A stretch of DNA of 64,000 nucleotides from an uncultured Oscillospiraceae bacterium (GTDB lineage Bacteria > Bacillota > Clostridia > Oscillospirales > Acutalibacteraceae), in assembly GCA_900539165.1 (NCBI GenBank), contig UQAZ01000005.1, positions 1 to 64,000 on the forward strand, given 5' to 3'. Shown in pieces: positions 23,999 through 33,157 of this stretch; positions within the stretch are counted from its first letter, which is position 1; each line of letters starts with the position of its first letter. Position numbers and translations under genes: made by a program. The notes beneath the pieces are model-generated. The model was not told where the DNA came from. It was given only the letters and a program-made list of their open reading frames with translations, and did no database searches.

Positions 23999-25030
23999 TC
24001 ATTCGCTATCTGTTTGAAAACTTGACAGAGACTTCATTAACGCACCCGTTATGATTATCGGATTAAACAGCGGAATACTGTCCTCAACCGTAACCGTTGC
24101 GTCTCTTATTTCGCATTCCTGCGCTATGCTTTCTGTGGTGAAAATCAAGGTGTTTGCATATTCCGATTTGATTCGGTTTAGTTCTGAGGCAATGAGTCCG
24201 GCATTTGCGTTGTTGCTTATAATCGGTACGATAAGCGTGTTTTCGCTGTTTTCGGGCGGATTATCCACATCATAGATTGGTAAGGCATAGGCGCTTTTTT
24301 CTGTGAAAAGCCTGAATTTTTCACTTATTTCCTGTGCTATTGCCTCGTCGGTCGCATAGCCACAGAACACTATCTCGGAAAAACTCGACATATATTCAGC
24401 CGCTTCCTCTAACGCTCGTCTGCCGTGAAGTGAAAATGACAGCTTTCCCGACAGCATTTCTGCAAGCTTTAGCGTTACGCTGATGTTAAGCTTCGGCATA
24501 TAGCCGATTTTTCCGCCGATGTAAATTGAGAGCAGGGACAGTAAAAAATACTCCTCCTCGAATGCACATAAATTATCTGCACAATCGCTCAGTTCTATAC
24601 ATCCCTTGCACATTTTCGCAAGCGTACTTTCATTTGGCGCAACGGCTAATACTCTTGCACCGTTTCTTAATGCCCGCTTTGCGGCAAAAACTGTGTCGTT
24701 ATCCTCTCCGCTACTCGAAACGGCAATAACCAGCGTGCTTTTTGACGGCACTCCCGAAGCGTTCATCAAAAGCTGTGAATGAATGGCAATGGTCGGAATG
24801 TCGCACAAAAGCTCCGTGTTGTACGCACAGGCACTTCCTGCACGGTAGGACGAGCCTGCCCCTGTAATTATAATCATACTCAACCCCTGCAAATATCCCT
24901 TGCTCAGCTTGACTGAATTAAACTTCAATCTGTCGTTTTGCGTACAGACGCTTAATGCCTGCTTTATCACTTCCGGTGTCGCTTCAATGTCCTGCTCAAG
25001 TGCAGAACGCATATTAAATACCTCGTTCAT
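23999..25030 (-). CDS. SIS-domain sugar-phosphate isomerase/deaminase-like protein
   Basis: A 343-residue protein with two SIS domains (about 45-170 and 200-330) and the phosphosugar-binding signature TGAGSSYRAG in the first. The layout is that of the isomerase half of GlmS and of AgaS/FrlB-type deglycases. No sugar transporter is adjacent, so the substrate is unknown. It starts only 1 nt after the SpoIIE-like gene ends, so both are likely one operon. Confidence 0.75.
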   Translation of the reverse strand: MNEVFNMRSALEQDIEATPEVIKQALSVCTQNDRLKFNSVKLSKGYLQGLSMIIITGAGSSYRAGSACAYNTELLCDIPTIAIHSQLLMNASGVPSKSTLVIAVSSSGEDNDTVFAAKRALRNGARVLAVAPNESTLAKMCKGCIELSDCADNLCAFEEEYFLLSLLSIYIGGKIGYMPKLNISVTLKLAEMLSGKLSFSLHGRRALEEAAEYMSSFSEIVFCGYATDEAIAQEISEKFRLFTEKSAYALPIYDVDNPPENSENTLIVPIISNNANAGLIASELNRIKSEYANTLIFTTESIAQECEIRDATVTVEDSIPLFNPIIITGALMKSLSSFQTDSE

Positions 25031-25031
25031 T

Positions 25032-27143
25032 TTAGTTCCTTTCTAATTTTGCAAATATTATACTCATATCGTCTCGATTAGTGCCTTCTGTCGCTTCTAA
25101 TGCACGGTCGAGTATGTAGTCGGCAGTTTGCTGAATGCCGTACGGAGAAGCGTTAAAGGCTTCCTCTATCCATTTGTCGCCCAAATCCGTTATGCCGTCG
25201 CTCATCATTATTATGCTGTCGTCGGGACTCAGCACAGCCGTTCGCTTTGCAAATTCTATTCCACGCAGTATCCCTGCCGGCATAGACGAAAGCTCGCATT
25301 TGTTGAGTACACCGTTTTTGACTATGTAGCTCGACGGTGCGCCCGCCTTGTATAGCTCGCATTTTCCCGTGAATAAATCTATGTTTGCTATGTCCAGCGT
25401 TGCAAGGCTCTCGTCGTTTGATTTTACCAATAGTGCGGAATTTACTATTTTGAGTGCGGAATCAAAGCCGAAGCCTGCATTTATCAGTCGTGATATAAGC
25501 CCTGCGCCCATAGCGCCGTCAAGTGCCGCCCTTGAGCCTTTTCCCATTCCGTCGCTGATAATCAAAATCGAATGTCCTTTGCCGTCGTTCAGCGTTTTTA
25601 CCGTGTCACCGCACAGCGTTCCCTCTGCGCTGTATTGGGCAAATCCGATTTTCAGCGTGTAGTTGGGCTTTTCGGTAAATGACAGCATAGTACCCGTTCT
25701 GAAATTCGTTATCCTGCCCACATCAAAATACCTGTCGCAAATTTTGCCTATTCCGTTTTGAATTTGCACGCTTGAGAGATTTTCGTTTTCGCTGTCCAGT
25801 AAAATTTCAACCCTCATTCTTGAATACTTGTCTACTATGGCAGAAATATCACTCGGATAAATCTCAAAGTCTGCAAGCAGTCTGCGTATTTTTTCGCCCG
25901 CTTGTGAGTCGAACATTTCCGCATCGTTAAACTCGCTTGCCAAATCCGACAGCATACCCGATATTGAGTAAAATTGGTCTGACGCAACTGCCCTTATCTG
26001 GTTGGTTTTTTCAAGTATTATTTCGTTTCTGATATATTCGTCCTCGCTCATTGTGTCTCTGAGCGCTTCGTTGCCTTTTCTGTTCACATCGTTTAGCTTT
26101 TCTCTCACCTGCTCAACGCTTTCGCTTACGGCAGCCATAGCAGAGGAGGCAAATCGCAGTTTTAATACAAGACTTTGGCGTAATGCTCCACTCGGTGCGG
26201 CGCTTTTTCTGCTGTCAAAGAAGTCCTCAACCTTGTTGCATATAACGCCGGGCATAAGGAGAAATATACCTGTCCCGATTAGGCTGTTTACAAATAGCGA
26301 AATACCTGACTCGTCACCCTGCAAAATCGAAATTAGGGTGATGACAGCCATATAGACGAGAGAGCAACCGAGAGAGGCAAGGGAGGGGAAAACGGAGCAT
26401 ATCAATACGCCAAGGCTCATACCTGTACTTAAAAGCACGGATTGTGAGTCCGTTGCACCCAACATAAAACCACAGCAGACGGATAATATAAGTCCCCATT
26501 GTGTGCCTGCAAAGCGTATCGCCATTAGTATTATCGCTCCTGCAATCGCTCTGAACGGATAAATCACGCCTATGCCGATTTCGCCTGCCACTATAAGCAG
26601 AGATGACAGCGACGCCGTAATACATATAAGGTCGCCCTGCGGTAAGGCACGAAGTCGTATGCTGTGAAAATTCGCTCCTATGCTTTTGTGGTAAAAATAC
26701 GCAAATCCCGCTACGGCAATCGCTTGCCCGACAATGGGCAACAGTCTTTCGGAAAGTATACCGGCTCTTGCGCTGACGAATAAATCGGTTGCGGTGATTG
26801 AAGCGCTCGCTGTGCATATAACGGCAACGGTATTGTCGGAAAGCTCAAGCATATCAAAAATGAATGCTCCGATTCCTGCAATAAGCACCGCCGCAAAATA
26901 CCCTCCGCTTCTCGCCGTAAGTCCGTCGGTCATATAGCCGAGTATTGCGCCTACTGCTGAAAAAATTATATTCTGCTTTTTTGACGCTGCAACGAGCGCA
27001 ACACCAAATGGCTTTATCGCTCCCGATATTTCGCTCATTCCGAGCATAAAACCCGAAACGAGATACAGTATTGACACTCCGATTTTTTTCATCGGCTCCT
27101 TTAGCTGAGATATGTTTATTTTGTCCTTTGACTTAACGCTCAT
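25032..27143 (-). CDS. spoIIE: Stage II sporulation protein E-like phosphatase
   Basis: A 703-residue protein: about ten membrane helices (30-300), a central coiled region (330-470) and a C-terminal PP2C-type phosphatase. Metal-binding aspartates are in ISDGMGKG near residue 500, MSDGITD (Asp649) and the DD pair at 691-692. SpoIIE dephosphorylates SpoIIAA to activate sigma-F in the forespore and marks the polar septum. It is shorter than the roughly 820-residue Bacillus protein, mainly in the N-terminal and linker regions. GAGGA precedes the ATG. Confidence 0.9.
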   Translation of the reverse strand: MSVKSKDKINISQLKEPMKKIGVSILYLVSGFMLGMSEISGAIKPFGVALVAASKKQNIIFSAVGAILGYMTDGLTARSGGYFAAVLIAGIGAFIFDMLELSDNTVAVICTASASITATDLFVSARAGILSERLLPIVGQAIAVAGFAYFYHKSIGANFHSIRLRALPQGDLICITASLSSLLIVAGEIGIGVIYPFRAIAGAIILMAIRFAGTQWGLILSVCCGFMLGATDSQSVLLSTGMSLGVLICSVFPSLASLGCSLVYMAVITLISILQGDESGISLFVNSLIGTGIFLLMPGVICNKVEDFFDSRKSAAPSGALRQSLVLKLRFASSAMAAVSESVEQVREKLNDVNRKGNEALRDTMSEDEYIRNEIILEKTNQIRAVASDQFYSISGMLSDLASEFNDAEMFDSQAGEKIRRLLADFEIYPSDISAIVDKYSRMRVEILLDSENENLSSVQIQNGIGKICDRYFDVGRITNFRTGTMLSFTEKPNYTLKIGFAQYSAEGTLCGDTVKTLNDGKGHSILIISDGMGKGSRAALDGAMGAGLISRLINAGFGFDSALKIVNSALLVKSNDESLATLDIANIDLFTGKCELYKAGAPSSYIVKNGVLNKCELSSMPAGILRGIEFAKRTAVLSPDDSIIMMSDGITDLGDKWIEEAFNASPYGIQQTADYILDRALEATEGTNRDDMSIIFAKLERN

Positions 27144-27242
27144 TTTTCAGTCCTCGATTAATTAATTTCAATTAATTATATTTCACCCTTGCTGAAAAAT
27201 CTGTCATATTATAGCCTGTAACGCAGCAGGTCTAAAAATAGG

Positions 27243-27271
27243 TTGAAATAATATATCTATTGTGTTAAAAT
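27243..27271 (+). promoter_or_regulatory. Promoter for the ABC-F gene
   Basis: TTGAAA and TAAAAT at 17-bp spacing, about 60 nt before the start codon. Confidence 0.6.
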
Positions 27272-27329
27272 ACATTGAATTGAAAGAAAAGCATTAAAAG
27301 AAAAGTAATCGTAAATTTGAGGTGTTTAT

Positions 27330-28937
27330 ATGATTTCTGCAAATAATGTTTCGGTGCAGTTTGGCGGACGCTCTCTTTTTGAAAGGGTTAATGTCGCATT
27401 TACACCGGGTAACTGTTATGGTATCATCGGCGCAAACGGTGCCGGAAAATCAACATTTCTCAAGGTGTTAAGCGGTGACTTGGAGCCGTCAAAGGGTGAC
27501 ATCAGCATCACACCGGGAGAAAGACTTTCCGTATTAAAGCAGGACCACTTCGCTTATGACGAGTATGAGGTGGTTCGTACAGTTCTTATGGGTAACCCCA
27601 GACTGATTGAAATAATGGAAGAAAAGGACGCTCTCTATGCTAAAGAGGACTTTAGCGAGGAGGACGGAATTAAGGCGGGCGAGCTTGAGGCGGAGTTTGC
27701 CGATTTGGACGGCTGGAATGCCGAAAGTGACGCAGAGTTTATGCTCAATAAGCTTGGCGTAAGCGACGAGTACCATTATCTTAAAATGGCAGAGCTTCCG
27801 TCGGACTTAAAGGTAAAGGTGCTTCTTGCACAGGCTCTTTACGGCAATCCCGATATTTTGCTTCTTGACGAGCCTACAAACCACCTTGACCTTACTGCTA
27901 TCAGCTGGCTTGAAAACTTCCTTTTGGATTTTGAAAATACAGTAATTGTTGTATCGCATGACCGTCATTTCCTCAATAAGGTTTGTACCCATATTTGTGA
28001 TGTCGATTACGGCAAGATTACACTTTATACAGGTAACTATGATTTTTGGTATGAATATACCCAGATGCGTCAAAGACAGGCAAGAGACCAAAATAAGAAG
28101 AACGAGCAGAAGATTAAAGAACTCCAGGACTTTATTAACCGTTTCTCGGCTAATGCCGCTAAATCTAAGCAGGCAACTTCTCGTAAAAAGCAGCTTGACG
28201 CTCTCGAAATGATTGAGATGCCTGTATCCTCCCGCCGTTTTCCGTATGTTGATTTTAAGCCTGACAGAGAATGCGGCAACGACCTGCTTCGTGTAGACCA
28301 CCTTACAAAGACAATAGGCGACCGCAAGGTGCTTGATGATATTAGTTTTGTTATTCACCCAAGAGAAAAGGTCGCATTTGTCGGCAGCGACGTTGTTGCA
28401 AAAACTACATTGTTTAAGATTATTATGGGCGAAATGGAGCCTGATGAGGGTAGCTTCAAATGGGGCGTTACCACTTCGCAGAGCTATTTCCCGTCTGACA
28501 ACAGCGAATACTTCGACGGTGTGGATTTGACTCTTGTTGATTGGCTCAGACAGTACACAACCGAACAGCTTGAGGCAGATATAAGAGGCTGGCTCGGCAG
28601 AATGCTGTTCTCGGGCGATGAGGCACTTAAAAAGGCTAATGTTCTTTCGGGTGGCGAGCGTGTAAGATGTATGCTTTGCAAGATGATGCTTAGCGGTGCT
28701 AATGTGCTTATTTTTGATGAGCCTACAAACCACCTCGACCTTGAATCTATCGCAGCACTTAATAACGGTCTTATTCGTTATCCCGAAACCGTGTTGTTCA
28801 CCTCTCACGACCATCAGTTTGTTGAGACGGTTGCAGACAGAATTATCGAAATTTCAGGCAATACCTATATTGACCGTAAGGGAACTTATGACGAATTCCT
28901 TTCAACCTTCGATGAGGAACAACTTAAACATATGTAA
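27330..28937 (+). CDS. ABC-F ATPase (YbiT/YkpA-like), asymmetric ATP sites
   Basis: A 535-residue soluble tandem ATPase of the ribosome-associated ABC-F group; no membrane helices. First Walker A GANGAGKST at 34-42 and Walker B LLLDEPTNHLD are canonical, but its signature is replaced by ELPSDLKVKVL (155-165). The second half has the reverse: signature LSGGERVR is good, while Walker A reads GSDVVAKTT (352-360), lacking the last Gly. An interdomain linker occupies about 240-300. ABC-F sites form head-to-tail, so one site is complete and one degenerate. Role in translation or antibiotic resistance is inferred from family only. Confidence 0.88.
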   Translation: MISANNVSVQFGGRSLFERVNVAFTPGNCYGIIGANGAGKSTFLKVLSGDLEPSKGDISITPGERLSVLKQDHFAYDEYEVVRTVLMGNPRLIEIMEEKDALYAKEDFSEEDGIKAGELEAEFADLDGWNAESDAEFMLNKLGVSDEYHYLKMAELPSDLKVKVLLAQALYGNPDILLLDEPTNHLDLTAISWLENFLLDFENTVIVVSHDRHFLNKVCTHICDVDYGKITLYTGNYDFWYEYTQMRQRQARDQNKKNEQKIKELQDFINRFSANAAKSKQATSRKKQLDALEMIEMPVSSRRFPYVDFKPDRECGNDLLRVDHLTKTIGDRKVLDDISFVIHPREKVAFVGSDVVAKTTLFKIIMGEMEPDEGSFKWGVTTSQSYFPSDNSEYFDGVDLTLVDWLRQYTTEQLEADIRGWLGRMLFSGDEALKKANVLSGGERVRCMLCKMMLSGANVLIFDEPTNHLDLESIAALNNGLIRYPETVLFTSHDHQFVETVADRIIEISGNTYIDRKGTYDEFLSTFDEEQLKHM

Positions 28938-28944
28938 TAAATTG

Positions 28945-28976
28945 AAAGACGCAGTTCATATTGAACTGCGTCTTTA
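28945..28976. terminator. Bidirectional terminator
   Basis: AAAGACGCAGTTCA and TGAACTGCGTCTTT form a perfect 14-bp stem with a 3-nt loop between convergent genes. Confidence 0.9.
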
Positions 28977-28988
28977 TGCGTTATACGA

Positions 28989-29231
28989 TTATTTAATTTC
29001 TTGCTCTAAATTTTTGAATGTATCGGTATCAAAGAAATCTGTAATGCTTATACCGAAACCGTCGCATATCATTTTTAGAGTTATTATACCTGCGTTCTTA
29101 CTTTTGCCGTAAAGTATATTTTTAATTGTTGATGCAGGTACAGCCGATTCTATCGAGAGCTTATATATTGAAATATTGTTTTGCTGTAACAGCTCCTGAA
29201 TTCTGTTTTTAACGGCTGTATAAATATCCAT
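28989..29231 (-). CDS. XRE-family HTH regulator
   Basis: An 80-residue single-domain Cro/CI-type DNA-binding protein: recognition region KLSIESAVPASTIKNILYGKS at about 25-45, then LKMICDGFGISITDFFD. I use the ATG at 29231 because AAGGAG stands 8 nt upstream; the upstream GTG abuts that site. A palindrome at 29245-29261 overlapping its promoter zone suggests autoregulation. Target genes unknown. Confidence 0.85.
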   Translation of the reverse strand: MDIYTAVKNRIQELLQQNNISIYKLSIESAVPASTIKNILYGKSKNAGIITLKMICDGFGISITDFFDTDTFKNLEQEIK

Positions 29232-29244
29232 ATAAATCACTCCT

Positions 29245-29261
29245 TATACTGTAATTGTATA
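29245..29261. promoter_or_regulatory. Candidate operator of the XRE regulator
   Basis: TATAC and GTATA arms with a 7-nt centre, directly before the regulator's ribosome binding site. Confidence 0.35.
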
Positions 29262-29388
29262 GGAATAATTTATTAAAATAGGGCTAAATATGATACTATT
29301 GGGCTATAAATAGACCGACTCTCTTTTTAGGAGGGCTGGTTTTTAGTATAATTCTTGCTTGACTTTTTGCAAAGCTGTCGGGTGCAAT

Positions 29389-29415
29389 AAAAAAGAGCAT
29401 CTAAAAAAGATGCTC
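29389..29415 (-). terminator. Terminator of the CHAP gene
   Basis: On the minus strand GAGCATCT and AGATGCTC enclose a T loop and are followed by TTTTTTA. Confidence 0.8.
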
Positions 29416-29438
29416 AAAACTTAATAAGTAAAAATATT

Positions 29439-30149
29439 TTATGAATGTAATTTATCTTGAAGCAGAGGGATTGAGGTCTTTACTTGGTTTTCGCTGATTT
29501 GCTGTGCCTTTGCCTCTACATCCATTTTTGCAAGTGTGAAATGGTTGCTTACATCTTTTGCTTCAACCTTTTCGGACATATATGCTTCGTTCTTTTCTGA
29601 ACCTGCATTCAAAAGCTTTTCTTGAAGTTCTCTTGTTACACCACCGTTATAGGTGTAAATGTAGCCGTAAAATCTTTGTCCGTAATGTGAGTAAACATTG
29701 GAGTAGGTTACAGTATTAAAATATCTGCCGCCCCAATGCGACTCTGAAAATGTAATGCTGCCGTCGTTGTTTATTTTTTCTACGACTGCAACATGGTTAC
29801 TCCAACAAGCAACAGCACCGAGCTTTGGTGTCTGTCCGTAGTCGTAGTAGCCTCCTCTTTTGTTCATACCGTACCAATCTCCGGCATTGCCGTGAGTCAA
29901 TAGCGGTGCTTCACCGTTCATTTCATAAATTCTGCCGTAAGCGTAGGCTACGCAGTTCGGCATACCTGTTCCTGTGCGGAAATAATAGTTTAATTTACTG
30001 CTGTAATACGGAATGCTTGAATTAGGAGCTGTAAGTCTTGGCTCATAATTGCTGTCATCCGCCATAGCACTGATAGGAGTAAAGATTGATAAAATAAGTG
30101 TTATCAACAATACCACCGGAACGATAAGCAGGGTTTTCTTCTTAGCCAT
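29439..30149 (-). CDS. Secreted CHAP-domain amidase/endopeptidase
   Basis: A 236-residue exported protein: signal peptide about 1-30 (cleavage near AMA-DD), CHAP domain about 45-170 with catalytic Cys66 (PNCVAYAYG), His119 (SNHVAVVE) and an acidic residue in FSES (Glu136). The tail 175-236 is charged and helical. CHAP enzymes cut peptidoglycan peptides or amide bonds. It stands alone, between its own terminator and a region with a probable -10 (30288-30293, minus strand). Confidence 0.85.
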   Translation of the reverse strand: MAKKKTLLIVPVVLLITLILSIFTPISAMADDSNYEPRLTAPNSSIPYYSSKLNYYFRTGTGMPNCVAYAYGRIYEMNGEAPLLTHGNAGDWYGMNKRGGYYDYGQTPKLGAVACWSNHVAVVEKINNDGSITFSESHWGGRYFNTVTYSNVYSHYGQRFYGYIYTYNGGVTRELQEKLLNAGSEKNEAYMSEKVEAKDVSNHFTLAKMDVEAKAQQISENQVKTSIPLLQDKLHS

Positions 30150-30566
30150 AAATACCTTCCTTTTTCTTTGGCGACACGCCCCCTTTGATAAAATGTGTCG
30201 CTTTGGGATGATTACGAAATCTTTAATGTTTTCGATTGAACTCTCGCTTATTAAGTTTTATGCGGAGCTTTGTCCACAACGCTAATTATTATATCAAAAT
30301 TGACACTTTGTAATCTATGTGAATTATTAACAAGTATATTTGTAACCTTTTTGTAACATTTGTGTAACTTTTACAAAATCAGGGCTTTAGACTTGACAAA
30401 AAACGGTGAAAATTGCGATTTATAAATTTTTGTTGTAAATTTTTAGGCATTGTGCTATAATTGTTTTCTGCTTACGCAAACGAAATTATCCTAAATTTTG
30501 CTTTGGCATATTGTATCAGGATGATTTCGGCATAATTTTTAATTGAAAAATCGAGGCGATTATAAT
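30150..30566. other. Divergent intergenic region between CHAP and P1B-ATPase-like genes
   Basis: No gene is seen in these 417 nt. It contains a likely extended -10 (TGATATAAT, minus strand, 30288-30296) for the CHAP gene and the promoter at 30433-30461 for the rightward gene. The sequence between them is A+T-rich with runs of TTTGTAAC-like words (30341-30372) that could be regulator sites. Confidence 0.5.
30433..30461 (+). promoter_or_regulatory. Promoter for the P1B-ATPase-like gene
   Basis: TTGTAA and consensus TATAAT at 17-bp spacing, leaving a leader of roughly 100 nt. Confidence 0.65.
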
Positions 30567-31757
30567 ATGAGTGAGCATAATCACGATACTCATAATCATA
30601 ATTATGAGCATTGCTGTGATAATCATACTCCGGATAACCACGGTTGCGGCTGTTGCGGTGAGGATAAGTTTAACGAGCATAAGCATCAAATGATTGCAAA
30701 AATCATTATAAGTGCGGTGTTCTTTGCGCTGGGCTATGCGCTCAATGAATTTACTTCTTTGCCGTATCAAGTATACCTTGCGTGCTATGCGGTTTCGTAT
30801 ATTACTGTTGGTTTTAGGGTTATGTGTGATGCGGTAGACAGCATTTTTCATGGCAGAATATTTGATGAAAACTTTTTGATGAGCGTGGTTGGAATCGGAG
30901 CGTTTGCAATCGGGGAGTACAGCGAGGGCGTTGCCGTTATGCTGTTGTTTTCCGTTGGCGAATTTGTGCAGGGAATGGCAGTTTCAAGAAGCCGTCGCTC
31001 AATCGACAAAATCTATGATGAAAAAAGCGATAGGTTTACACTTCCGAGGCATTATGATAATAAGGAGAGTAAAACGGAGCTTCTTATTACTAAATTTGCC
31101 AGAGTGTATACACCTGCGGTTTGTATAGCTTCTGTGCTTATAGTTGTTATTCCACCGTTGATTTTAAGTGCAGAATGGCACGAATGGCTCCACAGAGGGC
31201 TTGCGGCATTGGTAATCAGCTGTCCGTGTGCGATTGTTATTTCCGTTCCGCTTTGTTACAGCGCCGGAATGGGTGCTTGCTCGTCAGACGAGATTTTCGT
31301 TAAAAATACGGGCGCATTTGACGAAATAATTAATTGCGACACGGTTGTTACTCATAGTGACGATAAGAGCTTGGACGACATTAAGGTGCTTCAAAATAAC
31401 GGTCACAGAGTTATTTATATCGGTAATGGCGAGCATGATTTGACTATGCTTGAGGATGCCGATATAGCGATTACGGTTGCCGATGACTGTACGGCAGATG
31501 CAGTCGGATATGCCGACATTGTCGTAATGAACAGAGCAGAGGACGCTGTTGAGGTAACTAAGAGAGTTGCTAAAAAGGTACGCAGAATTGCTATGGAGAA
31601 CATTGTGTTCTCGGTTTTGATTAAGCTGATTATTCTTGTGTGCGATGTACTTTTGTCAAAGGAGCTTCCTATGTGGTTTGCCATTTTCGGCGACATTGGG
31701 GTGTGCTTGCTTGCAGTTGCAAATTCCGCACGAGTTATTAAATTCAAAAAAAGATGA
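30567..31757 (+). CDS. P1B-ATPase-like metal-transport membrane core lacking actuator and catalytic domains
   Basis: A 396-residue relative of ZntA/CadA heavy-metal pumps. A His/Cys-rich N-terminus (1-41) is followed by all eight expected membrane helices. Metal-site residues are kept: SCPC (Cys219, Cys221), Lys353 in helix 7 and Asp376 in helix 8 (FGDIG). However, the actuator domain with TGE is replaced by about 25 residues (147-172), and the DKTGT phosphorylation motif, expected near 262-266, reads THSDD. The ATP-binding domain is absent; the hinge GDGxNDxP is degraded to GNGEHDLTM (286-294). Normal pumps have over 600 residues. The frame is intact and a good promoter is present, so this is either a repurposed channel/sensor/binding protein or an early pseudogene. 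GAGGCGAT precedes the ATG. Confidence 0.8.
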   Translation: MSEHNHDTHNHNYEHCCDNHTPDNHGCGCCGEDKFNEHKHQMIAKIIISAVFFALGYALNEFTSLPYQVYLACYAVSYITVGFRVMCDAVDSIFHGRIFDENFLMSVVGIGAFAIGEYSEGVAVMLLFSVGEFVQGMAVSRSRRSIDKIYDEKSDRFTLPRHYDNKESKTELLITKFARVYTPAVCIASVLIVVIPPLILSAEWHEWLHRGLAALVISCPCAIVISVPLCYSAGMGACSSDEIFVKNTGAFDEIINCDTVVTHSDDKSLDDIKVLQNNGHRVIYIGNGEHDLTMLEDADIAITVADDCTADAVGYADIVVMNRAEDAVEVTKRVAKKVRRIAMENIVFSVLIKLIILVCDVLLSKELPMWFAIFGDIGVCLLAVANSARVIKFKKR

Positions 31758-31765
31758 TATAATTA

Positions 31766-31808
31766 AAAGCAGACAGCCGATAGTAAATCATAAGCTGTCT
31801 GCTTTCTT
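31766..31808. terminator. Bidirectional terminator
   Basis: AAAGCAGACAGC and GCTGTCTGCTTT form a 12-bp stem between convergent genes. Confidence 0.85.
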
Positions 31809-31841
31809 TATAAAAGGAGTTTCAAATTATAATGGGAGCAG

Positions 31842-33014
31842 TTAAATTCTTGCTACTCCGTCTTTTCTTGCCGCCTCGGCAACTGCGTTTGCCACGGTGT
31901 CCTTGATACGCTCGTCGAAGGCATATGGGAGAATGTAATCTTCGTTAAGCTTATCGTCGTCAACAAGAGATGCTATTGCATATGCTGCCGCAATCTTCAT
32001 ATTTTCGGTAATAGCGCTTGCTCTTACATCAAGCGTGCCTCTGAAAATGCCCGGGAAAGCAACAACATTATTAATCTGGTTAGGGAAGTCGGAGCGACCT
32101 GTTCCGACTATTTTTGCGCCTGCAGTCTTTGCCTCGTCAGGCATAATTTCAGGTGTCGGGTTAGCCATAGCAAGAATGATAGGGTCTTTGTGCATTGTTT
32201 TAATCATATCCTGGGTTAAAACACCCGGAGCAGATACACCGATGAAAATATCGGTATCCTTAACCACATCGGCAAGAGAGCCTTTTTTCATACCTCTGTT
32301 TGTAAGCTTAGCGATAGATTGTTTTGCTTCGTTAAGTTTTTCTCTGCCCTCATAGATAGCACCCGTACGGTCGCAAAGAATTACATCTTTAAGACCTAAG
32401 GTCATCAAAAGCTTTGCGATAGCTGTTCCTGCAGCGCCTGCACCGTTAATTACAGCCTTGCAGTCAGCCAAGCTTTTGTTGATAATTTTTGTTGCGTTGA
32501 TTAATGCAGCCGATACAACAACGGCAGTTCCGTGCTGGTCGTCGTGGAAAATCGGAATGTCGCACTTCTCTTTAAGCTTTTCCTCAATTTCAAAGCATCT
32601 CGGTGCAGAAATGTCCTCAAGGTTAATTCCGCCGAATGAGCCTGAAATGTTATATACGGTGTTTACAAATTCATCTACATCCTTAGTTCTTACGCAAAGA
32701 GGGAACGCATCAACATCGCCAAATTCTTTGAACAGTACGCACTTGCCCTCCATAACAGGCATACCTGCTTCGGGTCCGATGTCGCCTAAGCCCAAAACTG
32801 CGCTGCCGTCGGTGATTACCGCAACGAGATTGTTTCTTCTGGTCAGTTCATAGCTTTTGTCGTAATCTTTTTGAATTTCAAGGCACGGCTCGGCTACGCC
32901 CGGTGTGTATGCAAGTGAGAGTGATTTGCTGTCGTTTACCTTTGCCTTTGCAACTACCTCAATTTTACCGTTCCACTCATAATGCTTTTGGAGTGATTCC
33001 TCTCTGATATTCAT
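31842..33014 (-). CDS. NAD(P)-dependent malic enzyme
   Basis: A 390-residue short-form malic enzyme converting malate to pyruvate and CO2. Visible: SLAYTPGVAEPC with catalytic Tyr36, Lys in MEGKCVLF, metal-binding FHDDQHGTAVV and the nucleotide-binding GAGAAGTAIAKLL. It lacks the phosphotransacetylase-like extension of MaeB. The neighbouring minus-strand dehydrogenase may also act on malate, but a terminator separates them. Confidence 0.94.
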   Translation of the reverse strand: MNIREESLQKHYEWNGKIEVVAKAKVNDSKSLSLAYTPGVAEPCLEIQKDYDKSYELTRRNNLVAVITDGSAVLGLGDIGPEAGMPVMEGKCVLFKEFGDVDAFPLCVRTKDVDEFVNTVYNISGSFGGINLEDISAPRCFEIEEKLKEKCDIPIFHDDQHGTAVVVSAALINATKIINKSLADCKAVINGAGAAGTAIAKLLMTLGLKDVILCDRTGAIYEGREKLNEAKQSIAKLTNRGMKKGSLADVVKDTDIFIGVSAPGVLTQDMIKTMHKDPIILAMANPTPEIMPDEAKTAGAKIVGTGRSDFPNQINNVVAFPGIFRGTLDVRASAITENMKIAAAYAIASLVDDDKLNEDYILPYAFDERIKDTVANAVAEAARKDGVARI

Positions 33015-33079
33015 ATTTGCCTCCTGAAAAATATATTGGTCCTTATTTTATTATTCGCCCTTATTGTGAAAATAATAAC

Positions 33080-33124
33080 AAAAAGAGCAGCTCGCGCTCG
33101 GGCAGTCACCCGAGGGCAAGCTGC
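33080..33124 (-). terminator. Terminator between Ldh2 and malic enzyme genes
   Basis: On the minus strand nested stems GCAGCT...AGCTGC and CTCGGG...CCCGAG are followed by TCTTTTTG. It should end the Ldh2 transcript before the malic enzyme gene. Confidence 0.8.
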
Positions 33125-33157
33125 CCTAAATTTTTGTTGTTTAATTAAACTGCGGCT

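Noticed and set aside
27807..28814. 335-codon minus-strand open frame inside the ABC-F gene
   Set aside because: Antisense to a well-conserved ATPase, no family resemblance and no ribosome binding site; a mirror of its codon use.
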